A stretch of 64,000 bases of DNA from CAYNVQ01 sp964400735 (GCA_964400735.1 CAYNVQ010000001.1:434001-498000), one strand, 5' to 3'; shown: positions 1 to 9,292, numbered from the stretch's first letter. The notes: a model not told the origin generated them from the letters alone. Made by a program: numbers and translations.

Positions 1-161
1 GTCTTCGATGACTGGAAGCGACAAAATTGTCCAGATTTGGACACTTAATGTTCAGGATTGCACAGGATGGGTCTTTGAAGCCTTTGGAACGCCCAAGATA
101 TCGATTTGGTATATTTATTGCAAAATATCTTCTACCTAAAACTATCTTGGGGAGGCTGGAC

Positions 162-326
162 ATGCTTCGAAATTACTTAAAGATCGCATTGAGAAATATG
201 AATAGGCACAAAGGCTATTCTTTTATCAACATGGCCGGCCTTGCCATCGGGATGGCGTGCTGCATCCTGATCCTGCTGTATGTCACGGATGAGTTGAGTT
301 ATGACAGGTTTCACACAAATTCATAA
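162..326 (+). pseudogene. Truncated ABC transporter permease (FtsX/MacB type), N-terminus only
   Basis: A GGAGG Shine-Dalgarno at 151-155 precedes an ATG at 162 and 54 codons that match the N-terminus of the full-length permease at 5859-8258 (RNYLK-ALRN-HKGY-FIN--GLAIG, then one membrane segment and the DELSYDRFH stretch). The frame then stops. About 740 residues, including all FtsX domains, are missing, so it cannot make a transporter. The frame is open further upstream to position 27, but those codons do not resemble the family. It is read as the stub left by a deletion or rearrangement whose other half lies outside the window or is gone. Confidence 0.8.
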
Positions 327-466
327 AAGGATTTTTCGGAATTTGTTGATCGCAGTTTGGTCTGTCTCATTAGATTTCTTATTGTTTTTTGGACAACCGA
401 GTCATCAATCATACCCATAAGAAACAGGTCATGCCAATGGAAATGTGAAGGCATTCAGATTTTTTC

Positions 467-515
467 TTGACAGGCAAAAACAAATTAGACATATAATAAA
501 CTACCAGTCTAGACT
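467..515 (+). promoter_or_regulatory. Duplicated tetR-type promoter and operator, copy 1
   Basis: TTGACA at 467-472 and TATAAT at 492-497 (19-bp spacer) are followed by a perfect 10-bp palindrome AGTCTAGACT at 506-515. The same arrangement, nearly base for base, lies upstream of the intact tetR gene (2425-2473). A palindrome just after the -10 box is a usual place for TetR-family repressor binding. Here it now drives the DUF885 gene at 613. Operator function is inferred from position and duplication. Confidence 0.65.
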
Positions 516-540
516 ATAAGTCGAATATCAAGGATTCTTT

Positions 541-600
541 ATGAGAAAATCAAAACAATGTCATGCGAAGAATAAAATCGTAGATGTGACTGAAAAATAA
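541..600 (+). pseudogene. tetR remnant (19 codons)
   Basis: The 19 codons starting ATGAGAAAATC match the first 20 residues of the intact TetR at 2486 (MRKSKQ-H-K-NKI-D--EK) with one codon lost, then reach TAA at 598. The rest of the regulator is missing and the DUF885 gene begins 12 bases later. It could still act as a translated leader, but no evidence shows that. The DNA identity continues upstream through the promoter, so this is a duplicate that lost its body. Confidence 0.75.
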
Positions 601-612
601 ACAGGAGGTAAA

Positions 613-2409
613 ATGATAAAAAAAGCACTTATATTTATATCCATCATCTTTTTAATGATTTTAGCAAATGGAAGAGCGGAAGCGGTTGAGACCGGCTCTT
701 CCAACAGCGCAAAAATCTTAAAAGAGGTAGAGGATGAGTATTGGCAATTCCTATTGGAAGACAATATAGAAAGTTTTTATTATCGCCAAAATTTGGGCCT
801 GGAAGTCAAAAAACTTCCCCAATTGAGTCTTAACAATATCGAAGCAGGCACCCGCAAGTTACGCTCCCTGCTGCAGAGATTAGAAGAGGTCAAGTCCCAT
901 GAAATCTCCTATGATGAAGGTCTAACCCTGCAAATCCTGCAATGGGAAATGGAAAATCATATCAACAGAAATGACTATTTCTGGTTGTTAATTCCCATTT
1001 CTACCTACCGTTCACTGGTTACTTTTGTCAATTATGTGTTTACCGAGTTTCAATTCCAGGAAAGCAAAAACATCAAGCAATACCTTGATTTGTTGGACCA
1101 ATATCCCGGCTTTATCGAGAATATCCTCGATCATTTAAAACAGCAGTATGAAAAGAAAATAATCCTTCCTAAACCAGCACTGATGTTAATGGTTTCCAAC
1201 CTTGACCCCCTTATCAAACCCGCAGAAAAAAGTGAATTCTATGTCACGGAAAGCCGTTTAGAGGCGCTTTCCCAGAATCAAGCTGAAATTACTGAATTTC
1301 AAAAGGAAGTATCCCAGGTGATTACTTCCCGTATCAATCCCGGACTGAAAAAATTGCTGTCCTTCCTCCAGGGAGATTATCTCAAACAAGCGCCTGAAAC
1401 GGTGGGACTCTGGCAGTATCCCCGGGGCAAAGATTATTACCGCTTCCTGGTTAAAGAAAATACATCTCTGGACCTGACACCGGAAGAAATCCATCAAACC
1501 GGATTGAAAGAAATAGACAAATTGATGAAAAAACTGGATGAAATACGCCGGGATGTAAAATTTAAAGGAGATATTGAAGCTTTTTTTCATTTTTTAAAAA
1601 CCGACCCTCGTTTTAAACCTAAATCAGCAGAAGAGATGGGAAAACGAATGAATCATTTTAAAGAGCAAGCAGAAGCCAAACTTCCTCTTTTCTTCTCAAA
1701 ATTACCCAAAGCTCCCTGTGAGATCAAACGATTGAACCCGAGGTTGGAAGATTTGATGACTTGGGGCTACTACCAGGTGCCCACCGCTTCTGATCCCAAA
1801 GGGTATTACATTTACAACGGCTCGAACCTGGAAAGTAAAAATATTTTTGCTGTCGCCTCTGCGGCCCTTGTTTTACATGAGCTTTGGCCCGGTCATCATC
1901 TCCAGGTCAGCCTGCAATGGGAAAATGAAGCCTTGCAACCCTTAAGACATGAGTATAATCTCGTCCCCTATTCCGAAGGGTGGGCTGAATACGCTTCCCA
2001 ATTGGGCCAGGAAATGAATATTTATCAAGATCCTTATGAACGGTGCGGCCGCATCTTTTTTGACTTACTTATGTCGGTTCGCCTGGTGGTGGATACCGGG
2101 ATGAATTATTTTCAATGGCCCCGGGAAAAAGCAAAAGAGTTTATGAAAAAATACTTACTGTTATCGGAACTTGAACTTGAAACCGAAACCCTGCGTTATT
2201 CCACAAGCATTCCTGGACAGGCATTGGGTTACAAAATCGGCAGTTTAAAAATGTGGGAACTGCGGAAAAAAACCGAAAAAGCTCTGGGTGAGAAATTTGA
2301 TATTCGTAAGTTCCACGATGTCATCTTGGGGAGCGGTAACTTGCCTTTGTTTCTGTTAGAAAAGCATGTAGAACACTTTATTGAAAAGGAAAAGAGAGGG
2401 GAGATATAA
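613..2409 (+). CDS. DUF885 family metallopeptidase-like protein, exported
   Basis: This 598-residue protein has a signal peptide (MIKKALIFISIIFLMILANGRA) and a DUF885 domain over the rest. The putative zinc site is HELWPGHH at about residues 422-429, with a second conserved block YSEGWAEY about 30 residues later. DUF885 proteins are predicted metallo-carboxypeptidases or aminopeptidases; the substrate is unknown. AGGAGGT at 603-609 fixes the start. It lies behind a duplicated tetR promoter and the tetR remnant, so the intact TetR downstream may control it. A paralogue of identical length lies at 61263-63059 on the other strand. Function is a family-level assignment; export is seen in the sequence. 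Confidence 0.88.
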   Translation: MIKKALIFISIIFLMILANGRAEAVETGSSNSAKILKEVEDEYWQFLLEDNIESFYYRQNLGLEVKKLPQLSLNNIEAGTRKLRSLLQRLEEVKSHEISYDEGLTLQILQWEMENHINRNDYFWLLIPISTYRSLVTFVNYVFTEFQFQESKNIKQYLDLLDQYPGFIENILDHLKQQYEKKIILPKPALMLMVSNLDPLIKPAEKSEFYVTESRLEALSQNQAEITEFQKEVSQVITSRINPGLKKLLSFLQGDYLKQAPETVGLWQYPRGKDYYRFLVKENTSLDLTPEEIHQTGLKEIDKLMKKLDEIRRDVKFKGDIEAFFHFLKTDPRFKPKSAEEMGKRMNHFKEQAEAKLPLFFSKLPKAPCEIKRLNPRLEDLMTWGYYQVPTASDPKGYYIYNGSNLESKNIFAVASAALVLHELWPGHHLQVSLQWENEALQPLRHEYNLVPYSEGWAEYASQLGQEMNIYQDPYERCGRIFFDLLMSVRLVVDTGMNYFQWPREKAKEFMKKYLLLSELELETETLRYSTSIPGQALGYKIGSLKMWELRKKTEKALGEKFDIRKFHDVILGSGNLPLFLLEKHVEHFIEKEKRGEI

Positions 2410-2424
2410 GTGAGTTAGTATTTT

Positions 2425-2473
2425 TTGACAAGCAAAAACAAATCAGATATATGATAGACTAACAGTCTAGACT
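2425..2473 (+). promoter_or_regulatory. tetR promoter and operator, copy 2
   Basis: TTGACA at 2425-2430 and TATGAT at 2450-2455 (19-bp spacer) are followed by the perfect palindrome AGTCTAGACT at 2464-2473, 12 bases before the tetR ATG. The placement suggests autorepression. The near-identical copy at 467-515 suggests that one regulator controls both transcription units. Confidence 0.65.
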
Positions 2474-2485
2474 AATAGTCGGCTT

Positions 2486-3160
2486 ATGAGAAAATCCAAA
2501 CAATATCATGTAAAGAAGAATAAAATAGCAGATATGGCGGAAAAGCTTTTTCAAAAAAAAGGATACGAAACAACATCGGTTGATCTGATTATTGATAAAG
2601 TCGGTATTTCAAAGGGGACTTTTTATCACTATTTCGCATCAAAGGAAGAGCTTTTAGAGGAGATTGCAGAGAGATTTTATACCAAAGCCGAGAAGTGGAT
2701 GAAAGAGGTATTTAACAGAAAAGATTTAAATGCTGTTCAAAAAATCAACCATATGAATGATCAGTTTAGAGAGTACAAAATAAGCAGGAAAAAAATTACC
2801 CAGACCATTCTCGGTTACACATACAAAAAAGAGAACTCAGTGCTGAGACAAAAATTTTTTAAAGAAGACTGTGCGAGGTCTATTCCATTGATTGCAAGGA
2901 TCATTCAACAGGGAATAAATGAGGATCTATTCCGGTGTTCGTTTCCGGAGGAAACCGCGGAAATCCTTTTAAGAATGGTTCATACTTTTAATGAAGCGAT
3001 TGCCCAATTGATAATCAACGTAAAAGACCATCCGGAAAATGTGGAAAAAGTTGAGTTGAAAATAAGATTGTACAACAAGGCATTTGAAAGAATTCTGGGT
3101 GCTGATGAGGGATCCATCCGGGCTTACAATATGGAATGGAAAAAATATTATGACATCTGA
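2486..3160 (+). CDS. TetR/AcrR family transcriptional regulator
   Basis: The 224-residue protein has an N-terminal TetR helix-turn-helix at about residues 16-60 (AEKLFQKKGYETTSVD, then ISKGTFYHYFASKEEL), which is the family signature. The all-helical C-terminal ligand-binding half is unassigned. It is the first gene of a likely two-gene unit with the S9 peptidase 41 bases downstream. Its own promoter carries a 10-bp palindrome also found before the DUF885 gene at 613, so the likely regulon is itself, the S9 peptidase and DUF885. The ligand cannot be told from sequence. Confidence 0.92.
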   Translation: MRKSKQYHVKKNKIADMAEKLFQKKGYETTSVDLIIDKVGISKGTFYHYFASKEELLEEIAERFYTKAEKWMKEVFNRKDLNAVQKINHMNDQFREYKISRKKITQTILGYTYKKENSVLRQKFFKEDCARSIPLIARIIQQGINEDLFRCSFPEETAEILLRMVHTFNEAIAQLIINVKDHPENVEKVELKIRLYNKAFERILGADEGSIRAYNMEWKKYYDI

Positions 3161-3201
3161 TTTTGATCAGATTGACCTGAGTGATGTCTAATGAGGTTTT
3201 A

Positions 3202-5556
3202 ATGAAAAAAACAAGAGTATGTTTTTTGTGTGTTTTTGCAATGTTGGCCTTTACTTTCCTTGGCGGTTTTATGATTAAAAGCGCGTTATGTGCACAGGAT
3301 AAAAAGGTTGATGTGACCATAAAAGAGATAATGAGTGATCCTCCCATAGAAGGGCACAGACCGTTTAAAGCCACGTTTTCTCCTGACGGCCGCTACATAT
3401 CGTATATATGGAAAAATGTGGACGTGGACAACAAAAAACGACTCTGGATTTCGCGATCAGATGGAAAGAACAATAGAGGTCTAGTTGAACTAACGGGGGA
3501 TTCTTATTTCTGGTCCGGTGACTCCAAGTACATTTATTATGCTAAAGAAAAAAATCTGTATAAAATCAACACCGAATCAGAAGATATCACTCAAATAACA
3601 GATACGGAATCTTTCCCGGCCTATTTTGTTCCGTCTAATCAAAGAAACCAAATAGCGTATTCCAGCCGTGATGGTATCAGCATGTATGACCTTGAGACCG
3701 GAAAGGTAAGAACTCTTTTCCTGAAACCCGGATATATGTTGGAATGGTCACCCAACGGCAACTATTTAAGCTTCATTTCTCAGAACAGATTGTATGTCTA
3801 TGACACAAAAAACGGTTGGTTAGTAGGAGCCATTGATTCCCATGCGCGGGATATGTCGAAAGCAATCTATTTTTTCAACGGATTCAGAACCGTCGAATGG
3901 TCACCAGACAGCCAGCATCTTGCATTCATCATCGATAAACCGATAAATGAAAAAAGAAACATATTTGTCGCACATTATCTGGACAAGTATGTCAAGTATG
4001 TACCTGCCCGAAATTCTTTTGCCGGAGATCCTATCTCTGTTCAAAAGATCGGTGTTTTAAATATGGATACAGGGACAACAACCTGGATAGATCATGGTGA
4101 AAATGAAGACCGGCAGCAAGGGATTCTCAATATAAAATGGTCACCCAACGGGAATTATCTATCGTTTAATAAGCTCTCCAATATTGCGGGCAAGCGCCGG
4201 ATAATGATAGCCAGACCCGGAGAAGAGACAGTCAGTATTTTGTACCAAGAAACAGAAAATACCTGGTTCGATTTTTTTATGCAGCAGTTTGAGTGGACAC
4301 TGGATAGTAAGGCAATCATTTTTATGTCGCAAAAAGACGGATTCAATCATCTTTATAAACTGGATGTCAAAAAAGGAAAGATAAAACAGCTCACAACCGG
4401 AAATTACGAGATTCACACTTATTCATTAGATGGTGGTGATTCGGATTTAGATCCAAAGATGTTCTTCATCCATCCTGATGGAAAAAGCATAATTTATCCT
4501 ACCCATGAAGTCAGGCCATCCGAGCTTCATTTGTATAAGCTCGATATGAGCACCGGGGAAAAAATAAAGCTCGGCACCGAGGAGGGACATAATGAAAACG
4601 CTATCATTTCACCGGATGGGACCAAAATTCTCTACCAGCACTCAAATCTTTCCAGGCCGTATGATTATTTTATCCTAGGCACCGGTCCTTCGGATAAGCC
4701 TGTTCAAATAACCGACACGATATCCTCAAAGTTTAAGTCAATTGACTGGATACAGCCCGAGTATATAACCTATGAAAATATAGAGGATGGAAAGACCGTG
4801 TATGCGCATCTGTTTATTCCTCCCAATAGGGATTTAAATAAAAGGTATCCTTTGCTCATCTTTCTGCATGGGGGAGGTTATATACAGAATGTGGTGAGAT
4901 CCTGGACGTATTACCACCGGGAATACATGTTCCACCACATTATGGCGCACAAAGGATATGTGGTTCTGGACATAGATTTCAGAGGCACATCCGGATACGG
5001 AAGGGAATTCAGCAGAGACATCCACAAAAAATTCGGATGGGGGAATGATCTGGTGGATGTTGTCAGTGGTATCGAATATCTGAAATCGCTTGGGTGTATC
5101 GATCCGGAAAGAGTCGGCTGCTACGGCGGAAGCGGGGGCGGTTTTCTTACCTTGATGGGACTGTGTCTTAAACCCGGATACTTCACCTGCGGCGCTGCAC
5201 TCCGGCCGGCCACGGATTTTAAAAATTATAATGCATATTATATACATCAAATTCTCGGTCTGCCTGAAAAAAATCCCGGAGTTTACGAAAAAAGCGCCCC
5301 CATCACTTATGCGGAAAAATTAACACGTCCGCTGCTTTTAATACACGGGCTAGTTGATGATACTGCGTTTGTGCAGGATACGTTTCAATTTGCAGAAAAA
5401 TTGATCCAGGCAGGTATAGATTTTGAGTTTATGATATATCCCAGTGAAAGTCATTCTTTTATCGATCCTGAATGCTGGACAGATGAATACAGAAGAATTG
5501 AAAGGTTTATGAATAAACATTTATTATCGAAAAAAAAGCTGCTTGGGCAGAAATAG
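3202..5556 (+). CDS. S9 family prolyl oligopeptidase, exported
   Basis: This 784-residue protein has a signal peptide (MKKTRVCFLCVFAMLAFTF...), an N-terminal WD40-like propeller of about 500 residues with TolB-like blades (FSPDGRYISYIW, WSPNGNYLSF), and a C-terminal alpha/beta-hydrolase. The catalytic Ser is in GGSGGG (about residue 644), Asp in HGLVDD (about 719) and His in ESHSF (about 751). It should cleave short peptides in the periplasm or outside the cell. ATG 3202 is preferred over GTG 3181 or ATG 3184 because GAGG sits five bases upstream and the signal peptide then starts cleanly. The last residues (LGQK and the stop) lie inside a decayed copy of repeat R5, so the original C-terminus may have been replaced. 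Confidence 0.92.
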   Translation: MKKTRVCFLCVFAMLAFTFLGGFMIKSALCAQDKKVDVTIKEIMSDPPIEGHRPFKATFSPDGRYISYIWKNVDVDNKKRLWISRSDGKNNRGLVELTGDSYFWSGDSKYIYYAKEKNLYKINTESEDITQITDTESFPAYFVPSNQRNQIAYSSRDGISMYDLETGKVRTLFLKPGYMLEWSPNGNYLSFISQNRLYVYDTKNGWLVGAIDSHARDMSKAIYFFNGFRTVEWSPDSQHLAFIIDKPINEKRNIFVAHYLDKYVKYVPARNSFAGDPISVQKIGVLNMDTGTTTWIDHGENEDRQQGILNIKWSPNGNYLSFNKLSNIAGKRRIMIARPGEETVSILYQETENTWFDFFMQQFEWTLDSKAIIFMSQKDGFNHLYKLDVKKGKIKQLTTGNYEIHTYSLDGGDSDLDPKMFFIHPDGKSIIYPTHEVRPSELHLYKLDMSTGEKIKLGTEEGHNENAIISPDGTKILYQHSNLSRPYDYFILGTGPSDKPVQITDTISSKFKSIDWIQPEYITYENIEDGKTVYAHLFIPPNRDLNKRYPLLIFLHGGGYIQNVVRSWTYYHREYMFHHIMAHKGYVVLDIDFRGTSGYGREFSRDIHKKFGWGNDLVDVVSGIEYLKSLGCIDPERVGCYGGSGGGFLTLMGLCLKPGYFTCGAALRPATDFKNYNAYYIHQILGLPEKNPGVYEKSAPITYAEKLTRPLLLIHGLVDDTAFVQDTFQFAEKLIQAGIDFEFMIYPSESHSFIDPECWTDEYRRIERFMNKHLLSKKKLLGQK

Positions 5557-5710
5557 AAAAATCCTATCTTTCCATAAATATATATCTTTGGCGATCAAAG
5601 CTTTTTATCTTGGGAACATATCCAAAGGCAAGCTGGCCGAATATGTGGGTGAGAATTATAGCTCTATTCCTTCGTTTTAAAAGTACGGATACGAAAAGGA
5701 TAAGTATCTC
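5541..5710 (+). pseudogene. Decayed copy of the 82-codon gene at 9493 (repeat R5, copy 1)
   Basis: The DNA matches the intact gene at 9493-9741 from GCTTGGGCAGAAAT onward, through TTTGGCGATCAAAG and CTTTTTATCTTGGG to the stretch encoding KYGY. One base is lost near 5572, so the frame is broken. Its first bases are shared with the 3' end of the S9 peptidase gene. The remainder of the gap to 5858 holds nothing I recognise. Confidence 0.7.
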
Positions 5711-5858
5711 TAGTCCCTGGATTTTTAAATAAAAGCAGTGAATATCAAGGAAAATGGTGACATTTTGAATTCTGGAATGCATTGGAAGGGCTACATTAAG
5801 CAAGACATCAGTCAAAGTTCATAAATTAAGTTCTATTTTTGGATTATCTAAACACCCA

Positions 5859-8258
5859 TTATTCATATTTCAAGGATTGGGCGGGGTTGGTGAGGGCTGC
5901 TTTGATTACCTGAGAGCTGACGGTCAGGGTGGCGATTATAAGTGCTGCCGCTCCACTAACCAAAAAGATCCAGCCAGAAAGAGGCGAGCGGAAGGCGAAT
6001 CCCTCAAGCCATCGGTTCATTACCCAGTAGCCCACCGGCCAGGCGATCAGACTCGCAATGATCACCCATTTCACAGACTGCCCTGTCAGCAACCACATAA
6101 TATTGGATAACGAAGCGCCCAGCACCTTTCGGACGCCAATCTCCTTAGTCCTTTGTTCAGCCACATAGGCAGCCAGGCCAAAAAGGCCGAGGCAAGAAAC
6201 AAAAATAGCCAGGCACGAAAAGAGCGTCACAATCCTCCCGGCGCGGTTGTCATTCTGGTAGAGACTGTTCACCTTATCGTCGAGGAAAGTGAACTCAAAA
6301 GGAAGGCCTCCCGACATAGATTCCCAGGTCCTTTGGATATTGGAGATTACATCCGAAGTCACCTGTGAACTGATTTTGACAAGTAAAAAAGGTTTCCGAT
6401 CAGAATCGATGGCCTCCGGGAGGAGATATCCCATGCTTTTGACATTGCGGTGCAGGGACTCGAAGTGAAAATTGTCGATGATTCCGATAATGGTCAGATT
6501 TTTTTGTGTCCACCAGATTCGCAACTTTTTTCCGACTGGATTTTCTATCCCGAAGTACTCTGCGGCTTTTTTGTTGATAACGACGGCGTCGACATCGGAG
6601 GGAAAATCCCGGGACATGAATCTGCCTTCCAGCATTCTAATGCTCAGAACATCGGCAAAATCCTGGTCGCAAGTCATAAAATTCATGTTCAAAGGCCGTT
6701 CGCGCGGGACACCCTCCACTCCGATTCCCCAATTGGGTGTGCCTCTCCCTGGAACCGATCGCACCGCTGTCACACCCAAAACGTCCGACTGCTGTTTCAG
6801 TTGCTCCATATAGGGCTCCAACTGGCCGCCAAGGCTGTCGGCATTGTGGACGACGACCACATGCTCCTTATCAAAACCCAGCCTTTGATTCTTGATGTAC
6901 TTTAGCTGCCGGAAAATAACCAGCGATCCGATGATAAGAAGAACCGACATAGCGAACTGAAAAACGACCAGTCCATTACGCAAAAAGAGGACCCCACGCC
7001 CCCTCCTGGCAAGAGGAGTGCCCTTCAGAACATGGATTAATTTGAACGAAGAGAGGAAAAATGCCGGGTAAAGCCCGGCAAGAATTCCAACTCCCAAAGC
7101 CAGACCCAAAAGCCCCATAATAACAAACGGATTTCCGAAATAATCGAGTGCCAGCATCTTTCCCGTAAGATTGCGGTAAAAGGGGAGGGCAACCTGGATG
7201 AGAATGATCGCAAAAACCAGGGCTAGGAAGCTTAACAAAACGGATTCGCCCAGGAACTGCTGGACAAGATGCTTTCTCTGCGATCCTACGACTTTGCGCA
7301 TCCCCACCTCTTTGGCCCGCTGTGCCGACCGGGCTGTTGCCAAATTGACAAAATTGATCCCTGCTATCAACAGGATGAGGATTGCCGCACCAGTGAACAA
7401 TCTGACATAAGCCATGCTCCCATTGGGCTGATTACCTGTCACTAAATCCGAATGAAGATGAATCCTCGCAATTGGCTCCAATGTCCATATCCAGGGGATG
7501 TGCTGCTGCCCACCTTCGAAGTGGACCTTGTCTATCTCTACAAGTTTCTCCTCCATGAGTCCCTGTGTCACTCCTTTCTGAAGAGTGACATAGGTCGTGT
7601 AGTTATTCCATGTCCATCCCATGCTAGGCTCTGGATATACAGTTTTCATAGAAATGAGCATATCGAACCGAAAATGAGAATTCTCTGGGATATCTTCCAT
7701 CACGCCCGTGACCTGGAAAAATAACTTATCACCCGATGCCTGCACCTCGATGGTTTTGCCCATGGGATCCTCATCGCCGAAATACTTTTTAGCGAGGGAC
7801 TGAGTTAAAACCAACATATTGGGATCTCTGAGCGACGTTTCAGGATTTCCCTTGATGAGAGGGAAGCTGAACACATCAAAAAAAGAAGGCTCCGCGCAGA
7901 ATGCATCAGTTTCCTTGAAAGCATTATCTCTGTATCTCAGAATCAAATCGCCCACAGGACCCGAGAGCTGGGTGATCGACTCGACCTGAGGATATTTTTC
8001 CCGTATGGTCTGGGCCAAAATATAGGGTGTGCCCAACTGATGGATCCGGGAATCTCCATTGTTCGACCAATCGGCAGTAATCCTATACGTCCTGTCGGCA
8101 TTCTCATGAAACTTGTCATAGCTCATCTCGTGTGTAATATAAATAAAGATCAGCACACTGGCCGCTATCCCTACAGCCAATCCTAAAATATTAATAAAGG
8201 TGTACCCCTTATGTTTGAGCAGATTTCTAACGGCGACCTTAAGATAGTTTCTGATCAT
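5859..8258 (-). CDS. ABC transporter permease with MacB_PCD and FtsX domains
   Basis: The 799-residue membrane protein starts MIRNYLKVAVRNLLKHKGYTF, followed by the first membrane helix. A large periplasmic MacB-type domain follows, then an FtsX helix bundle at about residues 285-400, a second periplasmic domain and a second FtsX bundle at about 680-790 ending PAQSLKYE. GGAGG nine bases upstream supports the start. Such long permeases work with a separate ATPase (MacB/LolD type) to move lipoproteins, peptides or antimicrobials, or to transmit mechanical force; no ATPase gene is adjacent. It appears intact, unlike the stub at 162-326. Confidence 0.93.
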   Translation of the reverse strand: MIRNYLKVAVRNLLKHKGYTFINILGLAVGIAASVLIFIYITHEMSYDKFHENADRTYRITADWSNNGDSRIHQLGTPYILAQTIREKYPQVESITQLSGPVGDLILRYRDNAFKETDAFCAEPSFFDVFSFPLIKGNPETSLRDPNMLVLTQSLAKKYFGDEDPMGKTIEVQASGDKLFFQVTGVMEDIPENSHFRFDMLISMKTVYPEPSMGWTWNNYTTYVTLQKGVTQGLMEEKLVEIDKVHFEGGQQHIPWIWTLEPIARIHLHSDLVTGNQPNGSMAYVRLFTGAAILILLIAGINFVNLATARSAQRAKEVGMRKVVGSQRKHLVQQFLGESVLLSFLALVFAIILIQVALPFYRNLTGKMLALDYFGNPFVIMGLLGLALGVGILAGLYPAFFLSSFKLIHVLKGTPLARRGRGVLFLRNGLVVFQFAMSVLLIIGSLVIFRQLKYIKNQRLGFDKEHVVVVHNADSLGGQLEPYMEQLKQQSDVLGVTAVRSVPGRGTPNWGIGVEGVPRERPLNMNFMTCDQDFADVLSIRMLEGRFMSRDFPSDVDAVVINKKAAEYFGIENPVGKKLRIWWTQKNLTIIGIIDNFHFESLHRNVKSMGYLLPEAIDSDRKPFLLVKISSQVTSDVISNIQRTWESMSGGLPFEFTFLDDKVNSLYQNDNRAGRIVTLFSCLAIFVSCLGLFGLAAYVAEQRTKEIGVRKVLGASLSNIMWLLTGQSVKWVIIASLIAWPVGYWVMNRWLEGFAFRSPLSGWIFLVSGAAALIIATLTVSSQVIKAALTNPAQSLKYE

Positions 8259-8330
8259 TACATCCTCCGTGCCAACACATCACATTTATTGATATAGACT
8301 GTAAGTAGAGCGGAAAGGTTTATATAATCC

Positions 8331-8383
8331 AGTTTGTTTTGTTTCAGCTAAATTCGGACCACTCATGATATTTCTTAAGCGAT
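8331..8383. repeat. 53-bp dispersed repeat R4, copy 1
   Basis: These 53 bases recur at 27228-27280 with four differences, all transitions. Read on the minus strand, one frame gives SLKKYHEWSEFS and a stop, which looks like the 3' end of a lost gene, but I cannot identify it. Both copies sit in intergenic sequence next to a gene for an exported or membrane protein. Confidence 0.7.
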
Positions 8384-8400
8384 TGTTTGCGTATAATAAC

Positions 8401-8580
8401 GGGGATCATTAAAGACATAGACAAAAAACTACGGAACACGGCTTGGGCAGAAATAGAAAAAGCCATATCTTTTTGCTAAATACACATCTTTGGCGATCAA
8501 AGCTTTTTATCTTGGGAAAATATCCAAAGGCAAACTGGCCGAATATGTAGGTGAGAATTGCTGTGCAAATCTTTCGTTTA
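8401..8580 (+). pseudogene. Decayed copy of the 82-codon gene at 9493 (repeat R5, copy 2)
   Basis: It aligns with the intact gene from GGGGATCATTAAAGACATAG through CTGGCCGAATATGT. A one-base insertion after the AEIEK codons brings in a TAA at once, so no protein can be made. It lies directly upstream of the MazEF-type promoter. With the 5541 copy and the intact gene, it shows a gene that has been copied or left behind three times within 4.2 kb. Confidence 0.75.
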
Positions 8581-8612
8581 TACAGATAGGATGAAACGAT
8601 TATCAAGGGGTC

Positions 8613-8660
8613 TTGACAATACATACATAAATGTATATCATCTATGTATATAAGATGTAT
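8613..8660 (+). promoter_or_regulatory. Promoter and likely autoregulatory operator of the MazEF-type pair
   Basis: TTGACA at 8613-8618 and TATCAT at 8636-8641 are spaced 17 bp. An inverted repeat ATACAT-AA-ATGTAT at 8623-8636 fills the spacer, and ATGTAT recurs at 8644-8649 and 8655-8660. Ribbon-helix-helix antitoxins usually bind such repeats to repress their own operon. The promoter is seen; the binding role is inferred. Confidence 0.65.
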
Positions 8661-8687
8661 GCATCAATGAGTGTCTAGGAGATAGTG

Positions 8688-8936
8688 ATGAAAGCGAATA
8701 ACACCATAAGGAAAAACATTATATTTCCCATGGATCTTATATCCCGGTTTGAAAAAGAAAAAAGAAAATCAGGTGTCGATTTCAGCCACTTCGTGAGAGA
8801 CGCAATCTATGAGAAGTTGAAACGAATAGAAAATGAGAGACTCGAAAAGGAGTTGAAAGATGGGTATCAAGCCAACGCAGAACTCGACCGGGCAACCTGT
8901 GAAGAATTCAAATTCGTTGATGGTGAAAACATCTAA
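8688..8936 (+). CDS. Ribbon-helix-helix antitoxin (MazE-like)
   Basis: This 82-residue protein has an N-terminal ribbon-helix-helix fold (NIIFPMDLISRFEKEK, then VDFSHFVRDAIYEKL) and an acidic, extended C-terminus (CEEFKFVDGENI) of the type that wraps around MazF toxins. AGGAG at 8677-8681 supports ATG 8688 rather than GTG 8685. The stop codon overlaps the toxin start by one base (TAATG), so the two are translationally coupled. It should neutralise the toxin and repress the operon. Confidence 0.85.
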   Translation: MKANNTIRKNIIFPMDLISRFEKEKRKSGVDFSHFVRDAIYEKLKRIENERLEKELKDGYQANAELDRATCEEFKFVDGENI

Positions 8937-9292
8937 TGCACACAGAATACAGAAGAGGCGATATTGTCCTGGTTGATCTGGAGCCTGTCAGGGGATCAGA
9001 ACAGGGGAAAGTAAGGCCTTGCATCATAGTTCAAAATGATATAGCAAATAAATTTTCCCCTGTCACAAACATCATCCCGGTCACTGATGCAAAAAACGTC
9101 AGAAAATGGTACCCTTGCCTGGTAAATTTGAAAAAAGATGAATCCGGATTGGAAAAGGACAGTGTTGCTCAATGCAATCAGATAAGAACCATAGATGCCG
9201 AGCGCCGAATCATTAAACAAATAGGCCACATCAAAAAGCAAAAAATGATAGAAATCGATCGGGCTCTCAAAATTCAGCTAGCGCTGGAATAG
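8936..9292 (+). CDS. MazF/PemK family mRNA interferase toxin
   Basis: The 118-residue protein shows the MazF/PemK pattern: RRGDIVLVDLEPVRGSEQGKVRPCIIVQND near the N-terminus, then a PVT block and the SVAQCNQIRTID strand. Members cut RNA at short sequence motifs and stop translation when the antitoxin is lost. The conserved Gly-Asp, Arg-Pro and Gln-Arg residues are present, so it looks functional. It is the second gene of a two-gene unit with a one-base overlap. Confidence 0.92.
   Translation: MHTEYRRGDIVLVDLEPVRGSEQGKVRPCIIVQNDIANKFSPVTNIIPVTDAKNVRKWYPCLVNLKKDESGLEKDSVAQCNQIRTIDAERRIIKQIGHIKKQKMIEIDRALKIQLALE

Noticed and set aside
6153..6905. Plus-strand frames opposite the ABC permease
   Set aside because: They are antisense shadows of a well-supported gene, with no ribosome sites or family motifs.
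8631..8660. Three ATGTAT repeats as a CRISPR remnant
   Set aside because: Units are six bases with irregular spacing inside a promoter; operator repeats explain them. No CRISPR array was seen in the window.
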